Assembly: GCA_003170295.1 (NCBI GenBank)
Contig: PNAJ01000147.1
Coordinates: forward strand, 27,700-91,699
DNA length: 64,000 nucleotides
Reading direction: 5' to 3'
DNA from: Bryobacterales bacterium
GTDB lineage: Bacteria; Acidobacteriota; Terriglobia; Bryobacterales; Bryobacteraceae
Made by a program: the position numbers and the translations under genes. Every line of letters begins with the position of its first letter. Within the stretch, counting starts at the first letter, position 1. Shown here in pieces: positions 56,064 to 64,000 of this stretch. The notes beneath the pieces are model-generated. The model was not told the origin of the DNA. It saw nothing but the letters and a program-made list of their open reading frames with translations, and made no database searches.

Positions 56064-56147
56064 GGACGGCCCCCCTGAGCGACTTTTAAACGTTTCAAGA
56101 CTACACTGATTTGGGAGAGACCCGTTTTGAGCTCCCAATCTCAGAAA

Positions 56148-56174
56148 AGTATACACCAAATTGCGCTTTGTCAA
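56148..56174 (-). promoter_or_regulatory. Sigma-70-like promoter of the receptor gene
   Basis: On the minus strand TTGACA (56174-56169) and TATACT (56153-56148) are separated by 15 bases, slightly short, and point to the ATG at 56063, giving a leader near 80 bases. Confidence 0.55.
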
Positions 56175-56616
56175 GTCTGTGATTTTTGTAAAACGACGAA
56201 TATTGAATGGCGGAAGGGCGGACGCACCCAGCTTTTCGAAGCGCGACGGGATGGGGACCACGTAGCGGTCGACGGAAGACCTTACACCACGGCAATCTTA
56301 TTCAAAACACGAGCTGATTTTTTTGGCTTCGAATTTCGCGAGACTAATTCCGAGTACCCTCTTCCAATCCCCCAGCGATTTGAAGTTGGCGTTTTTTGTC
56401 CGGTATTCACGGTCGTTGGCACGGATTCTTCAGTACTCTTGTCGCGGAAACATCGTTAGCGTGTCCCCCTCCTTTACAGTCGGGGTTCGGTGTCAGTGTA
56501 ATCGCGTGCATCCACATTGGGGTCGCCTCAGCATTCACACCGAACCCTGACCGTGAGGGAGGGGACAAGACAGGTACGATAATCGACGGTCCGGCTCTGC
56601 CAACGCGCTCAAAGAG

Positions 56617-56659
56617 GGCCGACGGGGGCGTCGGCCGCGGACCGGGGGGTCCGCCCCAC
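56617..56659. repeat. REP-like double hairpin element, copy 2
   Basis: GGCCGACG-GGGG-CGTCGGCC (56617-56636) then GCGGACC-GGGG-GGTCCGC (56637-56654). Read in reverse it starts GTGGGGCGGACC and aligns with the element at 44198-44239, which starts GTGGCGCGGACC. Confidence 0.75.
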
Positions 56660-56896
56660 TTGATACATGAGCTTCAGAGTCAGGGCACCAGTATCGCGCG
56701 CGTCGTCACGAACGGCCACAAAGATCGACCACCGATGGTCCGCTCCACAACATGCCTGAGAAGACCGGAATATCGCTTACTGGTTGGCCGCGAATCCCGG
56801 ACCCGCTCACACCCTCAATTTGCCAGCCACGAGGGCTTGTTTCCGCGGGAAGTTGCTGGTCTAATAGGAGGCTACTCTTTCGAAGGAGCAAACGTT

Positions 56897-57892
56897 ATGG
56901 GCTTCCACAGCGACTTATATCGACCGAATCGACGCGATGTTCTGAAAATGCTGGCTGGTTCGACCGGCGCTATTTCCGTGGCGAACGCGGCGACGCCCGA
57001 CTGGCGGAAGCAGGCCGGGTTAGAGTTGTTCACGGTTCGGGATCTTCTCCAAAAGGACTACGAGGGAACGATCGCCAAGGTCGCTGAAATCGGGTACAAA
57101 GAAGTCGAGCCAGCCGGCGGTTATGGCGGCCTTTCGCCGAAGGATTACCGGGCGATGCTCGATCGCTACAGTTTGGCGATGCCGAGCACGCACTCGGGCG
57201 CGCGAGAAGGTCCGGATCTGGAGAAGGAACTCGAAGGCTTCCAGATCATGGGGCTGAAGTACATCGAGATCGGCGGAGGTGGCGGTGGGAGAGGCCGAGG
57301 ACCTGGAGGAGGTGCGCCAGGTGGTGCTCCGCCTCCGGCTGGAGCCGCAACGGGTCAACCGGGCGCGGGTCGTGGACGAGGTCCGAGGGCACCGTTGACT
57401 GAGGAGGCGGTGAAACGGCAGGCGGAGCAGTTGAACAAGCATGGCGAGATCGCGAGGAAATTCGGAATGAAGATCCTGGTGCATAACCATACCCAGGAAT
57501 TCGCAACCGTGGAAGGCAGCACGACGGTGAGGCAGTACGACATTCTGCTTTCTCAAACCGATCCGGCTGTGGTGGCGCTGCAGCTCGATATCGGCTGGGC
57601 GTCGGTGGCGGGGCAAGACATCGTGGGAATGTTTCGCAAGAATCCGGGACGCTACGAGCTGTGGCACGTCAAGGACGCGAAAGGCCTCAAGAACGGGCCG
57701 CCGCAGGACTTGCGGACGGCCAACCTGGTTCCGGTCGGCATGGGAGACGTCGACTATAAGACAATTTTCAAGAGCGCGGAGTTGGCTGGCATGAAGCATT
57801 ACTGCGTCGAGCAGGATAATGCCGCGGAAAGCGGGGACGCGATCGGGGCGGCGAGAACCAGTTATCAGAATCTGGTACGAATGCTGAGTTAA
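56897..57892 (+). CDS. Exported sugar phosphate isomerase/epimerase-like TIM-barrel protein
   Basis: 331 residues from ATG 56897, with AAGGAG upstream. The N-terminus PNRRDVLKMLAGSTGAISVA has a twin-Arg signal look. The xylose-isomerase-like barrel follows (VAEIGYKEVEPAGGYGGLSP, ILVHNHTQEFA, LQLDIGWASVAGQD, YELWHVKDAKG, YCVEQDNAAES) with the expected metal ligands. A Gly/Arg/Pro-rich stretch of about 40 residues interrupts it at 57271-57393. It heads a probable operon with the cytochrome and quinoprotein genes. Substrate unknown. Confidence 0.82.
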   Translation: MGFHSDLYRPNRRDVLKMLAGSTGAISVANAATPDWRKQAGLELFTVRDLLQKDYEGTIAKVAEIGYKEVEPAGGYGGLSPKDYRAMLDRYSLAMPSTHSGAREGPDLEKELEGFQIMGLKYIEIGGGGGGRGRGPGGGAPGGAPPPAGAATGQPGAGRGRGPRAPLTEEAVKRQAEQLNKHGEIARKFGMKILVHNHTQEFATVEGSTTVRQYDILLSQTDPAVVALQLDIGWASVAGQDIVGMFRKNPGRYELWHVKDAKGLKNGPPQDLRTANLVPVGMGDVDYKTIFKSAELAGMKHYCVEQDNAAESGDAIGAARTSYQNLVRMLS

Positions 57893-57900
57893 GGAGACGG

Positions 57901-58791
57901 ATGAACATAAGGAAACTGATCGCGGCGTCCGCATGTGCGATGACGATCGTGGCGGCACAAACGCCTCCACCTGCAAATCCGCAAAACGGACGTGGCGCAC
58001 GCGGAGGCGGGCGAGGCCCGAACTTTCCCCAACAAACACGCCCGCTCGCTGCTCCGGAAGTCCTGGCCCGGGGGAAGGCCCTCTATGGAGTCCATTGCAG
58101 TGCGTGCCATGGAGGGGATCTGCGTGGCGGAGACCAGGGTGGGCCAAACCTGCTGCGCTCCATGCTCGCATTGGGCGACCAGCACGGCGAACTGATCGGT
58201 CCGGTGATCCTGGGCAGCCGCCAGGACAAAGGAATGCCGGCCTTCAATCTTCTAGCCACCGACACCACGGCCCTCGCCGAATATATTCACAGCGTGCTCG
58301 CATTGGTCGGCAGGCAGGGCAGTCCGCCGGGAGGCGAGGGGGGTGCGAATCTGAAGATCCTGGTCGGCAATGCGGAAGCCGGAAAAGCGTTCTTTGACGG
58401 GAAGTGCGCGAGCTGCCATTCGATCAGCGGAGACCTCAAAGGCATCGCCACCAAGTTTCCGGAGCCGCGCACTTTGCAAAACACCTGGGTTTCGGGCGGC
58501 GCCGGGCGCGGCCGTGGAGGGCGTGGGGGTGGAGAGGATCCTTCCGCCAAGCCGACCACGGTGACCGTAACTCTTGGGGACGGTCGCAAGGTAGAAGGGC
58601 GCCTGGTCCGCATTGACGATTTTGACGTGAGTCTGATTCAGAGCAATGGGGTGCGCCAAACGATTGCCCGCGAAGGCGACGCGCCCAAGGTCGAGGTCCA
58701 CGATCCCAACGCCGCGCACAAGGCACTGGTTCCGACGCTATCCGACAAGGACATGCACGACGTGACGGCATACCTGGCAACAAATAAATGA
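57901..58791 (+). CDS. Exported c-type cytochrome (two haem motifs)
   Basis: 296 residues with a signal peptide (LIAASACAMTIVAAQ). Haem sites are CSACHGGDL and CASCHSISG, giving two cytochrome-c-like domains, followed by a domain with VTLGDGRKVEGRLVRIDDFD. Gly/Arg-rich stretches occur near the N-terminus and between the second haem domain and the end. Its stop overlaps the quinoprotein ATG (ATGA at 58788), so it is the likely electron acceptor for that enzyme. Confidence 0.88.
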   Translation: MNIRKLIAASACAMTIVAAQTPPPANPQNGRGARGGGRGPNFPQQTRPLAAPEVLARGKALYGVHCSACHGGDLRGGDQGGPNLLRSMLALGDQHGELIGPVILGSRQDKGMPAFNLLATDTTALAEYIHSVLALVGRQGSPPGGEGGANLKILVGNAEAGKAFFDGKCASCHSISGDLKGIATKFPEPRTLQNTWVSGGAGRGRGGRGGGEDPSAKPTTVTVTLGDGRKVEGRLVRIDDFDVSLIQSNGVRQTIAREGDAPKVEVHDPNAAHKALVPTLSDKDMHDVTAYLATNK

Positions 58792-60461
58792 CTCCCATGA
58801 AGAAGGTTCTCCTCAGCATCTCATCGCTGTCGCTGTTTCTACAGGGGCAAGCTCAAAACGGCCTCGATCCAGTGGATATCCTGAAGCCTCTTTCCGATCA
58901 GTGGACCACCTATTCGGGCGACTATTCGGGCAAACGTTATAGCGCCCTCGCCCAGATAAATCAGACGACGGTTAAGAATCTTGGGCTGGCCTGGGTTACG
59001 CGAGTCACCGCTGGTACGGGTCCCTCGGGCTCAGCGCCCGGAGGTGGAGGCGGACGGGGCGGGGGTGCTTCAGCGCCGATTATCGTCGGTGGACTCGGCA
59101 CCGGAGACTTGAACACCGGCGGCGCTCGCTTCAGCGGTTCCATTCTCCAGGTCAACGGAATCCTGTACCTCTCATCGCCTGACAACGCCTGGGCGGTCGA
59201 TGCGCGCGACGGCACTATACTCTGGCATTTTTATTGGAAGACCAGAGGCGGCACTCACACTGGCAACCGAGGGCTCGGGATGTGGCACAACAACCTGTAT
59301 CTCGAGACGCACGATGATATGCTGGTCTGCCTCGACGCCACGACTGGACGCGAAAAGTGGCACAAGGAAATCGCCAGCTTCGATCAGCAATACTTCTCGT
59401 CGATGGCTCCGATCGTGGTCGGCAATCATGTTCTCGTCGGAACCGGCAACGATCTGGACGCTCCAGGATTTCTGCAGTCGTTCGATCCCGAAACAGGCGA
59501 TCGACAATGGATTCACTACACCGTTCCCATGAACGCCGGCGACCCCGGAGTCGATACCTGGGCCAGCCTTGACGCCGCGCGCCACGGAGGGGCGCAGGTC
59601 TGGATACCCGGCTCTTACGATCCGGAGACCCACCTTTACATTTTCGGCACTGGGAACCCCACGCCCGCCTACACTACCGGCCGCGGCGAGGGCGACAATC
59701 TGTACACCTGCGCGCTGGTCGCGGTCAATGTAGATACGGGAAAGATGGCTTGGTATTACCAGACGTCGCCTCACGACACACACGATTGGGATTCGACGGA
59801 AACGCCGATATTGGTGGACGCTCCCTTCCATGGCGCGATGCGGAAGCTGGTGCTCACGGCGACTCGCAACGGATACTTCTTCACACTGGATCGCGTGAGT
59901 GGAGAACATCTGGTCACCGGCAAGTTCGGCTTAGTGAACAATTGGGCGTCGGGCCTGGACTCGCAGGGCAGACCGAAACGCGACCCAGGTAAGGATGCGA
60001 CGGTGCCCGGTTCCTTGGTGAACGGCGACGTCACAAACTATCCGCCACCCGCGTATTCCCCCGATACGGGCTTCTTCTATGTACCCGAGAACAACTCTCT
60101 CCGCATCTCCTACCTTATCGACGACGATCCGCGCGGGTCGATGGGCCTCGGCGGGACGATGGGCGGCGGAGGCTTGTCCTTCGGATCCGCACTTATCGCC
60201 TTGGATTACAAAACCGGCAAGGTCGCTTGGCGCCACATGCTCTCAGGTGGTTCATCCGGTTTGCTGACGACCGCTGGGAAGTTGCTCTTCGGAGGTGACG
60301 GCTCGGGGAACGTTGTCGCCTACGATCCGGCAAGCGGGAAGCCAATATGGCATTCCCGGATTGGCTCCGTCGGCAATGCGCCGGAGACATATATGCTCGA
60401 TGGGCATCAATACCTGCTTGCGGTGGGCGACGATCAATTATTTGCCTTCGTACTGCATTAG
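58788..60461 (+). CDS. Exported PQQ-dehydrogenase-like quinoprotein
   Basis: 557 residues with a signal peptide (LLSISSLSLFLQGQA). Beta-propeller W-motifs run throughout (WTTYSGDYSGKRYSALAQIN, AVDARDGTILWHFYW, CLDATTGREKWHKEI, ALDYKTGKVAWRHML, AYDPASGKPIWHSRI). It fits the Acidobacteria quinoprotein group sometimes called acido-empty-quinoprotein because hosts often lack PQQ genes. A Gly-rich insert lies near residues 83-95. It is coupled to a di-haem cytochrome. The oxidised substrate is probably an alcohol or sugar, but not known. Confidence 0.85.
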   Translation: MTPMKKVLLSISSLSLFLQGQAQNGLDPVDILKPLSDQWTTYSGDYSGKRYSALAQINQTTVKNLGLAWVTRVTAGTGPSGSAPGGGGGRGGGASAPIIVGGLGTGDLNTGGARFSGSILQVNGILYLSSPDNAWAVDARDGTILWHFYWKTRGGTHTGNRGLGMWHNNLYLETHDDMLVCLDATTGREKWHKEIASFDQQYFSSMAPIVVGNHVLVGTGNDLDAPGFLQSFDPETGDRQWIHYTVPMNAGDPGVDTWASLDAARHGGAQVWIPGSYDPETHLYIFGTGNPTPAYTTGRGEGDNLYTCALVAVNVDTGKMAWYYQTSPHDTHDWDSTETPILVDAPFHGAMRKLVLTATRNGYFFTLDRVSGEHLVTGKFGLVNNWASGLDSQGRPKRDPGKDATVPGSLVNGDVTNYPPPAYSPDTGFFYVPENNSLRISYLIDDDPRGSMGLGGTMGGGGLSFGSALIALDYKTGKVAWRHMLSGGSSGLLTTAGKLLFGGDGSGNVVAYDPASGKPIWHSRIGSVGNAPETYMLDGHQYLLAVGDDQLFAFVLH

Positions 60462-60527
60462 AAAGACGATCGGTTTCTCCGCGGGGGAATTAAGCCATCG
60501 GTCGATGCGTGTTTGGTGAATAGGTTT

Positions 60528-60547
60528 GGGGTAAACCGGTTTACCCC
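60528..60547. repeat. Perfect 20-bp palindrome
   Basis: GGGGTAAACC followed at once by its reverse complement GGTTTACCCC, with no loop. The lack of a loop suits a dimer binding site better than a terminator. Confidence 0.7.
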
Positions 60548-60740
60548 CGGATTTCACAGGCGACTCCTGCAAACAATATGAGAAAATCTCTGTCCCGGTT
60601 TTCCCTATCAGACACTGAATCTCGATAGTCTCGCGTCCAAGGGCTGTTTTGACTCCAGCAAACTCGCCCCTCCGCTGACGCATTCGAACCATCGCCGGCT
60701 CCTTTAATAAAACCGCGATGCTCACGGAGACGCGCGGTGC

Positions 60741-60764
60741 TAGTAAGCTGTCCCAGCGATTCTG
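60741..60764. repeat. Possible mobile-element end remnant, second site
   Basis: TAGTAAGCTGTCCCAGCGATTCTG. The first 13 bases equal 44148-44160, and the last 16 nearly equal the reverse strand of 44170-44185. No element body is present. Confidence 0.4.
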
Positions 60765-60861
60765 TTACCGCGGGGGTGTACCAATGGTACATTGACCTTC
60801 GTCGCACTGACGCTGCGGTCGGCCGAGGAGATTGCGAAGAGTTTCGCTTCGCAGGCGTGAT

Positions 60862-61473
60862 TCACTTCTTCTCGACCGGGAATCGCCCGTCGACCGCTTT
60901 GTCCGGGTTCGCGTGGATTTGCAGCACTGCGCAATGGTGGTAGCTATAGTCGCCGTCCTTATTCAGGCCGTGCGCGGCCATAAACTCGACAATCTGAAGA
61001 GTGCATGCGCTGCAGTTGATATTCGGGATTTCGACGTCAGTTTCGAGTTCCTTATCGAACCGCGTGGTGTGAGGAAAAAGCCCGTCGGCGAGGACGGGAG
61101 GAGCCGGCGGGAAGTGGATCGCGGCCGAAACCGACCTGGGACCATTGGCTGAAGGTTCGGTTTTCACTTCGGGGTCAGGCGGAAGTTCGTCGCGCGAGTT
61201 CACAGCAAGAGCGATCCTGTAAAATCCCGGATGAAAAACCGTCTCGCGAAGTCTGATATGGAGCTTTTCACCACCTTGGATGTTCGTCACGGAGCCGGTG
61301 GGTTTGCCGGGATCGGCGGAAGTGCCGCCGCACGGAGCCATCTTCTGCGGGTCGCCGAGTTGAGATTCTTGCAGCCACGAGGCAGGTTCAAGCAGCCGGA
61401 AATGTGCAGCCGTGTAGGGCGCGAGAAGCGTCAGCGTAACGGAACCGAATAGCAGGCCTTGAGACAGTCTCAT
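60862..61473 (-). CDS. Secreted lytic polysaccharide monooxygenase-like protein
   Basis: 203 residues from ATG 61473. Signal-peptide cleavage after PYTAA would expose His24 at the new N-terminus (HFRLLEPASWLQ), the first half of a copper histidine brace. Further features are GDPQKMAPCGG, TVFHPGFYRIAL and a late INCSACTLQIVEF with HGLNKDGDYSYHHCAVLQ. It resembles the SCE4755 polysaccharide-monooxygenase-like family. It would act outside the cell on glycans, using electrons that the neighbouring cytochrome/quinoprotein system might supply, which is speculative. Confidence 0.78.
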   Translation of the reverse strand: MRLSQGLLFGSVTLTLLAPYTAAHFRLLEPASWLQESQLGDPQKMAPCGGTSADPGKPTGSVTNIQGGEKLHIRLRETVFHPGFYRIALAVNSRDELPPDPEVKTEPSANGPRSVSAAIHFPPAPPVLADGLFPHTTRFDKELETDVEIPNINCSACTLQIVEFMAAHGLNKDGDYSYHHCAVLQIHANPDKAVDGRFPVEKK

Positions 61474-61746
61474 GGGAGCCCTCCTCGCAATCAGGATACC
61501 AATCCCATTTCGATGCGGGTTTAAGCGAGCGCGGGTAGAAGATGGCGAGAGCGGAGCAGGTGCTACGCACGGGGGTTCTCCGTGCCTTATTGTGTGGGCC
61601 ACCTTGAGTCCGCTCTCAAACAGAATCCTACGTCCGCCCTCAGCCTGCGTCAATCGCCCTGAGGTACTAAGGTCAAGCGTCCCAAGCGAAAGCGGCATAA
61701 GGGCCTTCGCGTATACTCTGAAAGCGTAATCCTTCCGCTGTGGTCT

Positions 61747-62601
61747 TCATCGTCGAGAACCGTTCGTCGCCGCATCCAATCTTGCCGCGAGCTTTTCGAA
61801 AGCGGGCAGGTGACCGCTCCATCGCAGTTGGTCCACGTCCTCGAAGAGAGCGATGTCGGTACGCAGCGTAGCGAGGGTTCGAAACAGCAGCGCCCGGTCG
61901 CGGTCGCGCGCAAGCGTTGCGGCGAGGGATCTCGCGTTGGCGGCGTCCACGTGCCAATCGTGCGAGTCCGCGGGGATCGATTCGAGATGGCCGAACTTGG
62001 CGAGAACCGCCGCCGTCGACTTCGCTCCCCAGCCAGGCAGGCCCGGATAGCCGTCGGCCGCGTCGCCGACCAGCGCGAGGTAATCGGGGATCGACGCCGG
62101 TGCAACGCCGAACTTCAGGATCACGCCTGCCTCGTCGCGGGTGACGCGGGTCCGTCGATTCAGCTGGACGACACGTGTGCCGCTCACGCACTGGGCAAGA
62201 TCCTTGTCCGGAGTGCAAATAATCACGCGATCGACTCGCGGGTCGCGCGCCGCCGCACCAGCCCCGGCGGCGAGCGCGTCGTCCGCCTCGAACTCCACCA
62301 TCGGCCAGACCACGATGCCCGCCGCCGTAAGGGTCTCTTCCAGCAACGGGAACTGCGCCCACAGGTCTGGATCGATGCCTTCGCCGGTCTTGTAACCCGG
62401 CCACAGATCGTTGCGGAAGGACTCAATGACGTGGTCGGTCGCAACGGCGATGTGCGTGGCGCCGCCCTTGATCATCCCCAGCACGGAGGCGAGTACGCCA
62501 CGGACTGCGGCGACCTCGTGACCGTCCCGATCGCGGGCGGACGGAAGCGCGTAGTAGTGCCGGAACAACTCGTATGTGCCATCGACCAGGTAAACGTCCA
62601 A
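61747..62601 (-). CDS. Stand-alone 5'-3' exonuclease (flap endonuclease-like)
   Basis: 284 residues. The PIN-like core has MDVYLVDGTYELFRHYYALP, EFEADDALAAG, IICTPDKDLAQCV and the helix-hairpin-helix segment DYLALVGDAADGYPGLPGWG, with the acidic metal ligands of the DNA polymerase I 5'-nuclease domain. It lacks a polymerase, like ExoIX/Xni. It probably works on flaps or RNA primers in DNA repair. It is unrelated to EPS and lies 9 bp after the acetamidase-like gene on the same strand. Confidence 0.88.
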   Translation of the reverse strand: MDVYLVDGTYELFRHYYALPSARDRDGHEVAAVRGVLASVLGMIKGGATHIAVATDHVIESFRNDLWPGYKTGEGIDPDLWAQFPLLEETLTAAGIVVWPMVEFEADDALAAGAGAAARDPRVDRVIICTPDKDLAQCVSGTRVVQLNRRTRVTRDEAGVILKFGVAPASIPDYLALVGDAADGYPGLPGWGAKSTAAVLAKFGHLESIPADSHDWHVDAANARSLAATLARDRDRALLFRTLATLRTDIALFEDVDQLRWSGHLPAFEKLAARLDAATNGSRR

Positions 62602-62610
62602 GGGCTCGCC

Positions 62611-63612
62611 TCACTTGGCAGGCAGATACTTCTTGGGAATGCGCAGAGCCATGGAACCGGAGACTGTCACGACGTCGTACTGGCCCTGGAATGCGACGAG
62701 AACGTGCGCGGCCCAGGGTTCCAGCTTGTATTCGCTGGAGAGCCACTTGACCATGTCGGTAGTGGCCATGGCCAGCGCGCGATCGAGGCTGCTGACAAAT
62801 TCGGGCTGTGAGCCGATGCTGATAATGGACTCCGCGTTTTCGAGGCGCGGGCCATCGAGCTTCATTTTCTTTCCGATGTCCACGGAAAATTCCACGTCCA
62901 TGGAGGTCTCGATACCATTGCCGGTAGGTTCGCCGTCGCCCATCAAAGCGTGGCCGTCGCCCACATAGAGCAGGGCTCCGGGATGATAGACGGGCAGGAT
63001 GACAGTGGCGCCTTCGCGCACCCGGTTGTAATCCATGTTGCCTCCATAGGAACCCGCGGCCCCCGACGTCGGGGCGAAATCGCCAGGGGCGGCGACGCCA
63101 ATGCAGCCGAGCATGGGGATGGCGGGGAACTCCATTTTTATGACAGCGCTGGCCGGGTCGCGCAGGCGAACGATATTCTGCGCTCGATCGATGTCCCAGC
63201 GGACCAGGTTGGAGCGGCCGGGGAGGGCGAGGTCGGGCTTGTAGTTCGGGGAATACAGGTTCCGGATGAACTCCGGCAACAGCGAGTACAGGCCCAGCTG
63301 GTAGCCGGAGTAGCCCCAGTCGCGGTTCAGTCGGACGCGGAGCAGGTGCACCAGGATGGCATCGCCGGGTTCCGCGCCTTCAATGAAAAATGGACCGGTA
63401 AGAGGATTGCCGGACTCGGGATGGCGCACGTCGCCGTGCAAGTCACGGCCGCTCGAATCGAGCGTTTGGGTGATCGCAACCTCGCCGGATTTAACGTGGC
63501 GAAGGACGGGATTGGTGTGCGAAAAAGTGCGGTAGTAACTTTTGGGAACAATTGGCTGAGCGACCAGCGCTGGCGGCAGAAGCAGAGTTACTGCGATGGT
63601 GATGCGGTTCAT
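62611..63612 (-). CDS. Exported acetamidase/formamidase family protein
   Basis: 333 residues with a signal peptide (ITIAVTLLLPPALVAQ). Typical features are ESGNPLTGPFFIEGAEPGDA, FPAIPMLGCIGVAAPGD, SYGGNMDYNRVREGATVILP, GALLYVGDGHALMGDGEPTG and the ETSMDVEFSV region. The family hydrolyses short amides; an exported version is common in Acidobacteria. It is followed by the exonuclease gene. Substrate unknown. Confidence 0.9.
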   Translation of the reverse strand: MNRITIAVTLLLPPALVAQPIVPKSYYRTFSHTNPVLRHVKSGEVAITQTLDSSGRDLHGDVRHPESGNPLTGPFFIEGAEPGDAILVHLLRVRLNRDWGYSGYQLGLYSLLPEFIRNLYSPNYKPDLALPGRSNLVRWDIDRAQNIVRLRDPASAVIKMEFPAIPMLGCIGVAAPGDFAPTSGAAGSYGGNMDYNRVREGATVILPVYHPGALLYVGDGHALMGDGEPTGNGIETSMDVEFSVDIGKKMKLDGPRLENAESIISIGSQPEFVSSLDRALAMATTDMVKWLSSEYKLEPWAAHVLVAFQGQYDVVTVSGSMALRIPKKYLPAK

Positions 63613-63650
63613 ATGGAAAGGGAGTATACAACATAGGAGTGGAGGGGAGA

Positions 63651-64000
63651 TTGAGGAGCTATCGCAAAGAACTGTGGTTCGAGATCCCCACGCGGCGCGC
63701 GTTCGTAAACATCACGCCGCAGGTGGAGACCTGCCTCGCTGAATCGGGTGTACGCGAGGGCCTCGCCTTGGTCAACGCAATGCACATCACCGCGTCGGTA
63801 TTCATCAACGACGACGAGGGCGGCTTGCACCAGGATTTCGAGAACTGGCTCGAAGCCCTGGCCCCGCATGAGCCCACGTCACAGTATCGGCACAATCGCA
63901 CCGGCGAGGACAACGCCGACGCGCATCTGAAACGCCAGGTCATGGGACGCGAGGTCGTGGTCGCCGTCACCAAAGGTAAGCTCGACTTCGGCCCGTGGGA
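63651..64000 (+). CDS. YjbQ/UPF0047 family protein, 3' end outside window
   Basis: Open to the window end from TTG 63651, just after a GGAGGGGAGA ribosome site. It encodes YRKELWFEIPTRRAFVNITP, VETCLAESGVREGLALVNAM, HITASVFINDDEGGLHQDFE, NWLEALAPHEPTSQYRHNRT and AHLKRQVMGREVVVAVTKGK, a clear match to the YjbQ pattern including the conserved His residues. Some members have weak thiamine-phosphate synthase activity. It is divergent from the acetamidase-like gene. Confidence 0.88.
   Translation, partial: MRSYRKELWFEIPTRRAFVNITPQVETCLAESGVREGLALVNAMHITASVFINDDEGGLHQDFENWLEALAPHEPTSQYRHNRTGEDNADAHLKRQVMGREVVVAVTKGKLDFGPW

Larger units (their letters stand above)
56064..56896 (+). other. Long intergenic region before the sugar isomerase-like gene
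   Basis: 833 bp. It holds the receptor promoter at its left end and a double hairpin element at 56617-56659. The frame of the following gene is open back to 56396 but has no start site or family features there. Nothing else was recognised. Confidence 0.5.
60462..60861. other. Convergent intergenic region
   Basis: 400 bp between the quinoprotein and the LPMO-like gene, which point at each other. It holds the 20-bp palindrome at 60528-60547 and the TGTCCCAGCGATTCTG motif at 60749-60764. No gene is supported. Confidence 0.5.

Noticed and set aside
57020..58171. 383-codon minus-strand ORF
   Set aside because: Antisense to the isomerase-like and cytochrome genes, both of which have strong motifs.
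61810..62811. 333-codon + strand ORF
   Set aside because: Antisense to the exonuclease and acetamidase-like genes.
1..64000. tRNA, rRNA or complete insertion sequence
   Set aside because: No cloverleaf, rRNA-like stretch or transposase reading frame was recognised by eye; a covariance or IS search would settle it.

Overview
The window looks like a chromosomal segment of an Acidobacteriota bacterium of the Solibacter/Bryobacter type. The clues are a C-terminal module resembling the Solibacter-type TIGR03437 domain (34062-35303), a very large TonB-dependent receptor with an N-terminal carboxypeptidase-regulatory-like domain, a PEP-CTERM protein, a UpxY-type NusG paralogue and an exported quinoprotein of the kind found in this phylum. 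Family names come from motif recognition by eye; no database search was run.

Layout. Positions 1-32000 (almost all + strand) form a Wzx/Wzy-type exopolysaccharide (EPS) cluster. It holds an asparagine-synthase-like fragment, Wzy, glycosyltransferases, WecB, Wzx, three NodB-like deacetylases, methyltransferases, AlgD-type GDP-mannose dehydrogenase, a WlbB-like acetyltransferase with a DegT aminotransferase, an FkbH-ACP-acyltransferase cassette, a FemAB-like transferase, a split Wzz/tyrosine kinase, a frameshifted flavoprotein and an ATP-grasp ligase. Positions 32000-51060 hold regulation and export: a LuxR-type regulator, PilZ proteins, a histidine kinase with an NtrC-type regulator, UpxY/NusG, Wza, several exported surface proteins, a TonB-like protein, a PEP-CTERM protein, an acyltransferase and the initiating WcaJ/WbaP-type phosphotransferase. 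Positions 51165-56063 hold a TonB-dependent receptor with a collapsed tandem copy. Positions 56897-64000 are visibly G+C-richer and mostly metabolic: a sugar isomerase/epimerase-like protein, cytochrome c, quinoprotein, an LPMO-like protein, a 5'-3' exonuclease, an acetamidase-like protein and a YjbQ protein cut by the window end.

How it works together (inference). The WcaJ/WbaP protein starts a lipid-linked repeat unit. WecB, AlgD and the WlbB/DegT pair supply amino- and uronic-acid sugars, the glycosyltransferases extend, and Wzx, Wzy, Wzz/kinase and Wza flip, polymerise and export. Deacetylases, acyltransferases, methyltransferases and the FkbH-ACP cassette decorate. The histidine kinase/NtrC pair and UpxY are the obvious regulators.

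The most striking theme is turnover by short duplications. Copies of gene 3' ends recur at 9044-9133 (deacetylase), 15990-16216 (algD) and 47494-47570 (DUF/YdjM-like gene). A 209-bp tandem duplication splits the ACP locus, and a glycosyltransferase fragment and a receptor with a large internal deletion add to it. In several cases the copied DNA now supplies the start or end of a neighbouring gene. The best candidate for an undescribed system is the FkbH-ACP-LbH acyltransferase cassette at 17662-20348, predicted to put a three-carbon acyl group on the polysaccharide.
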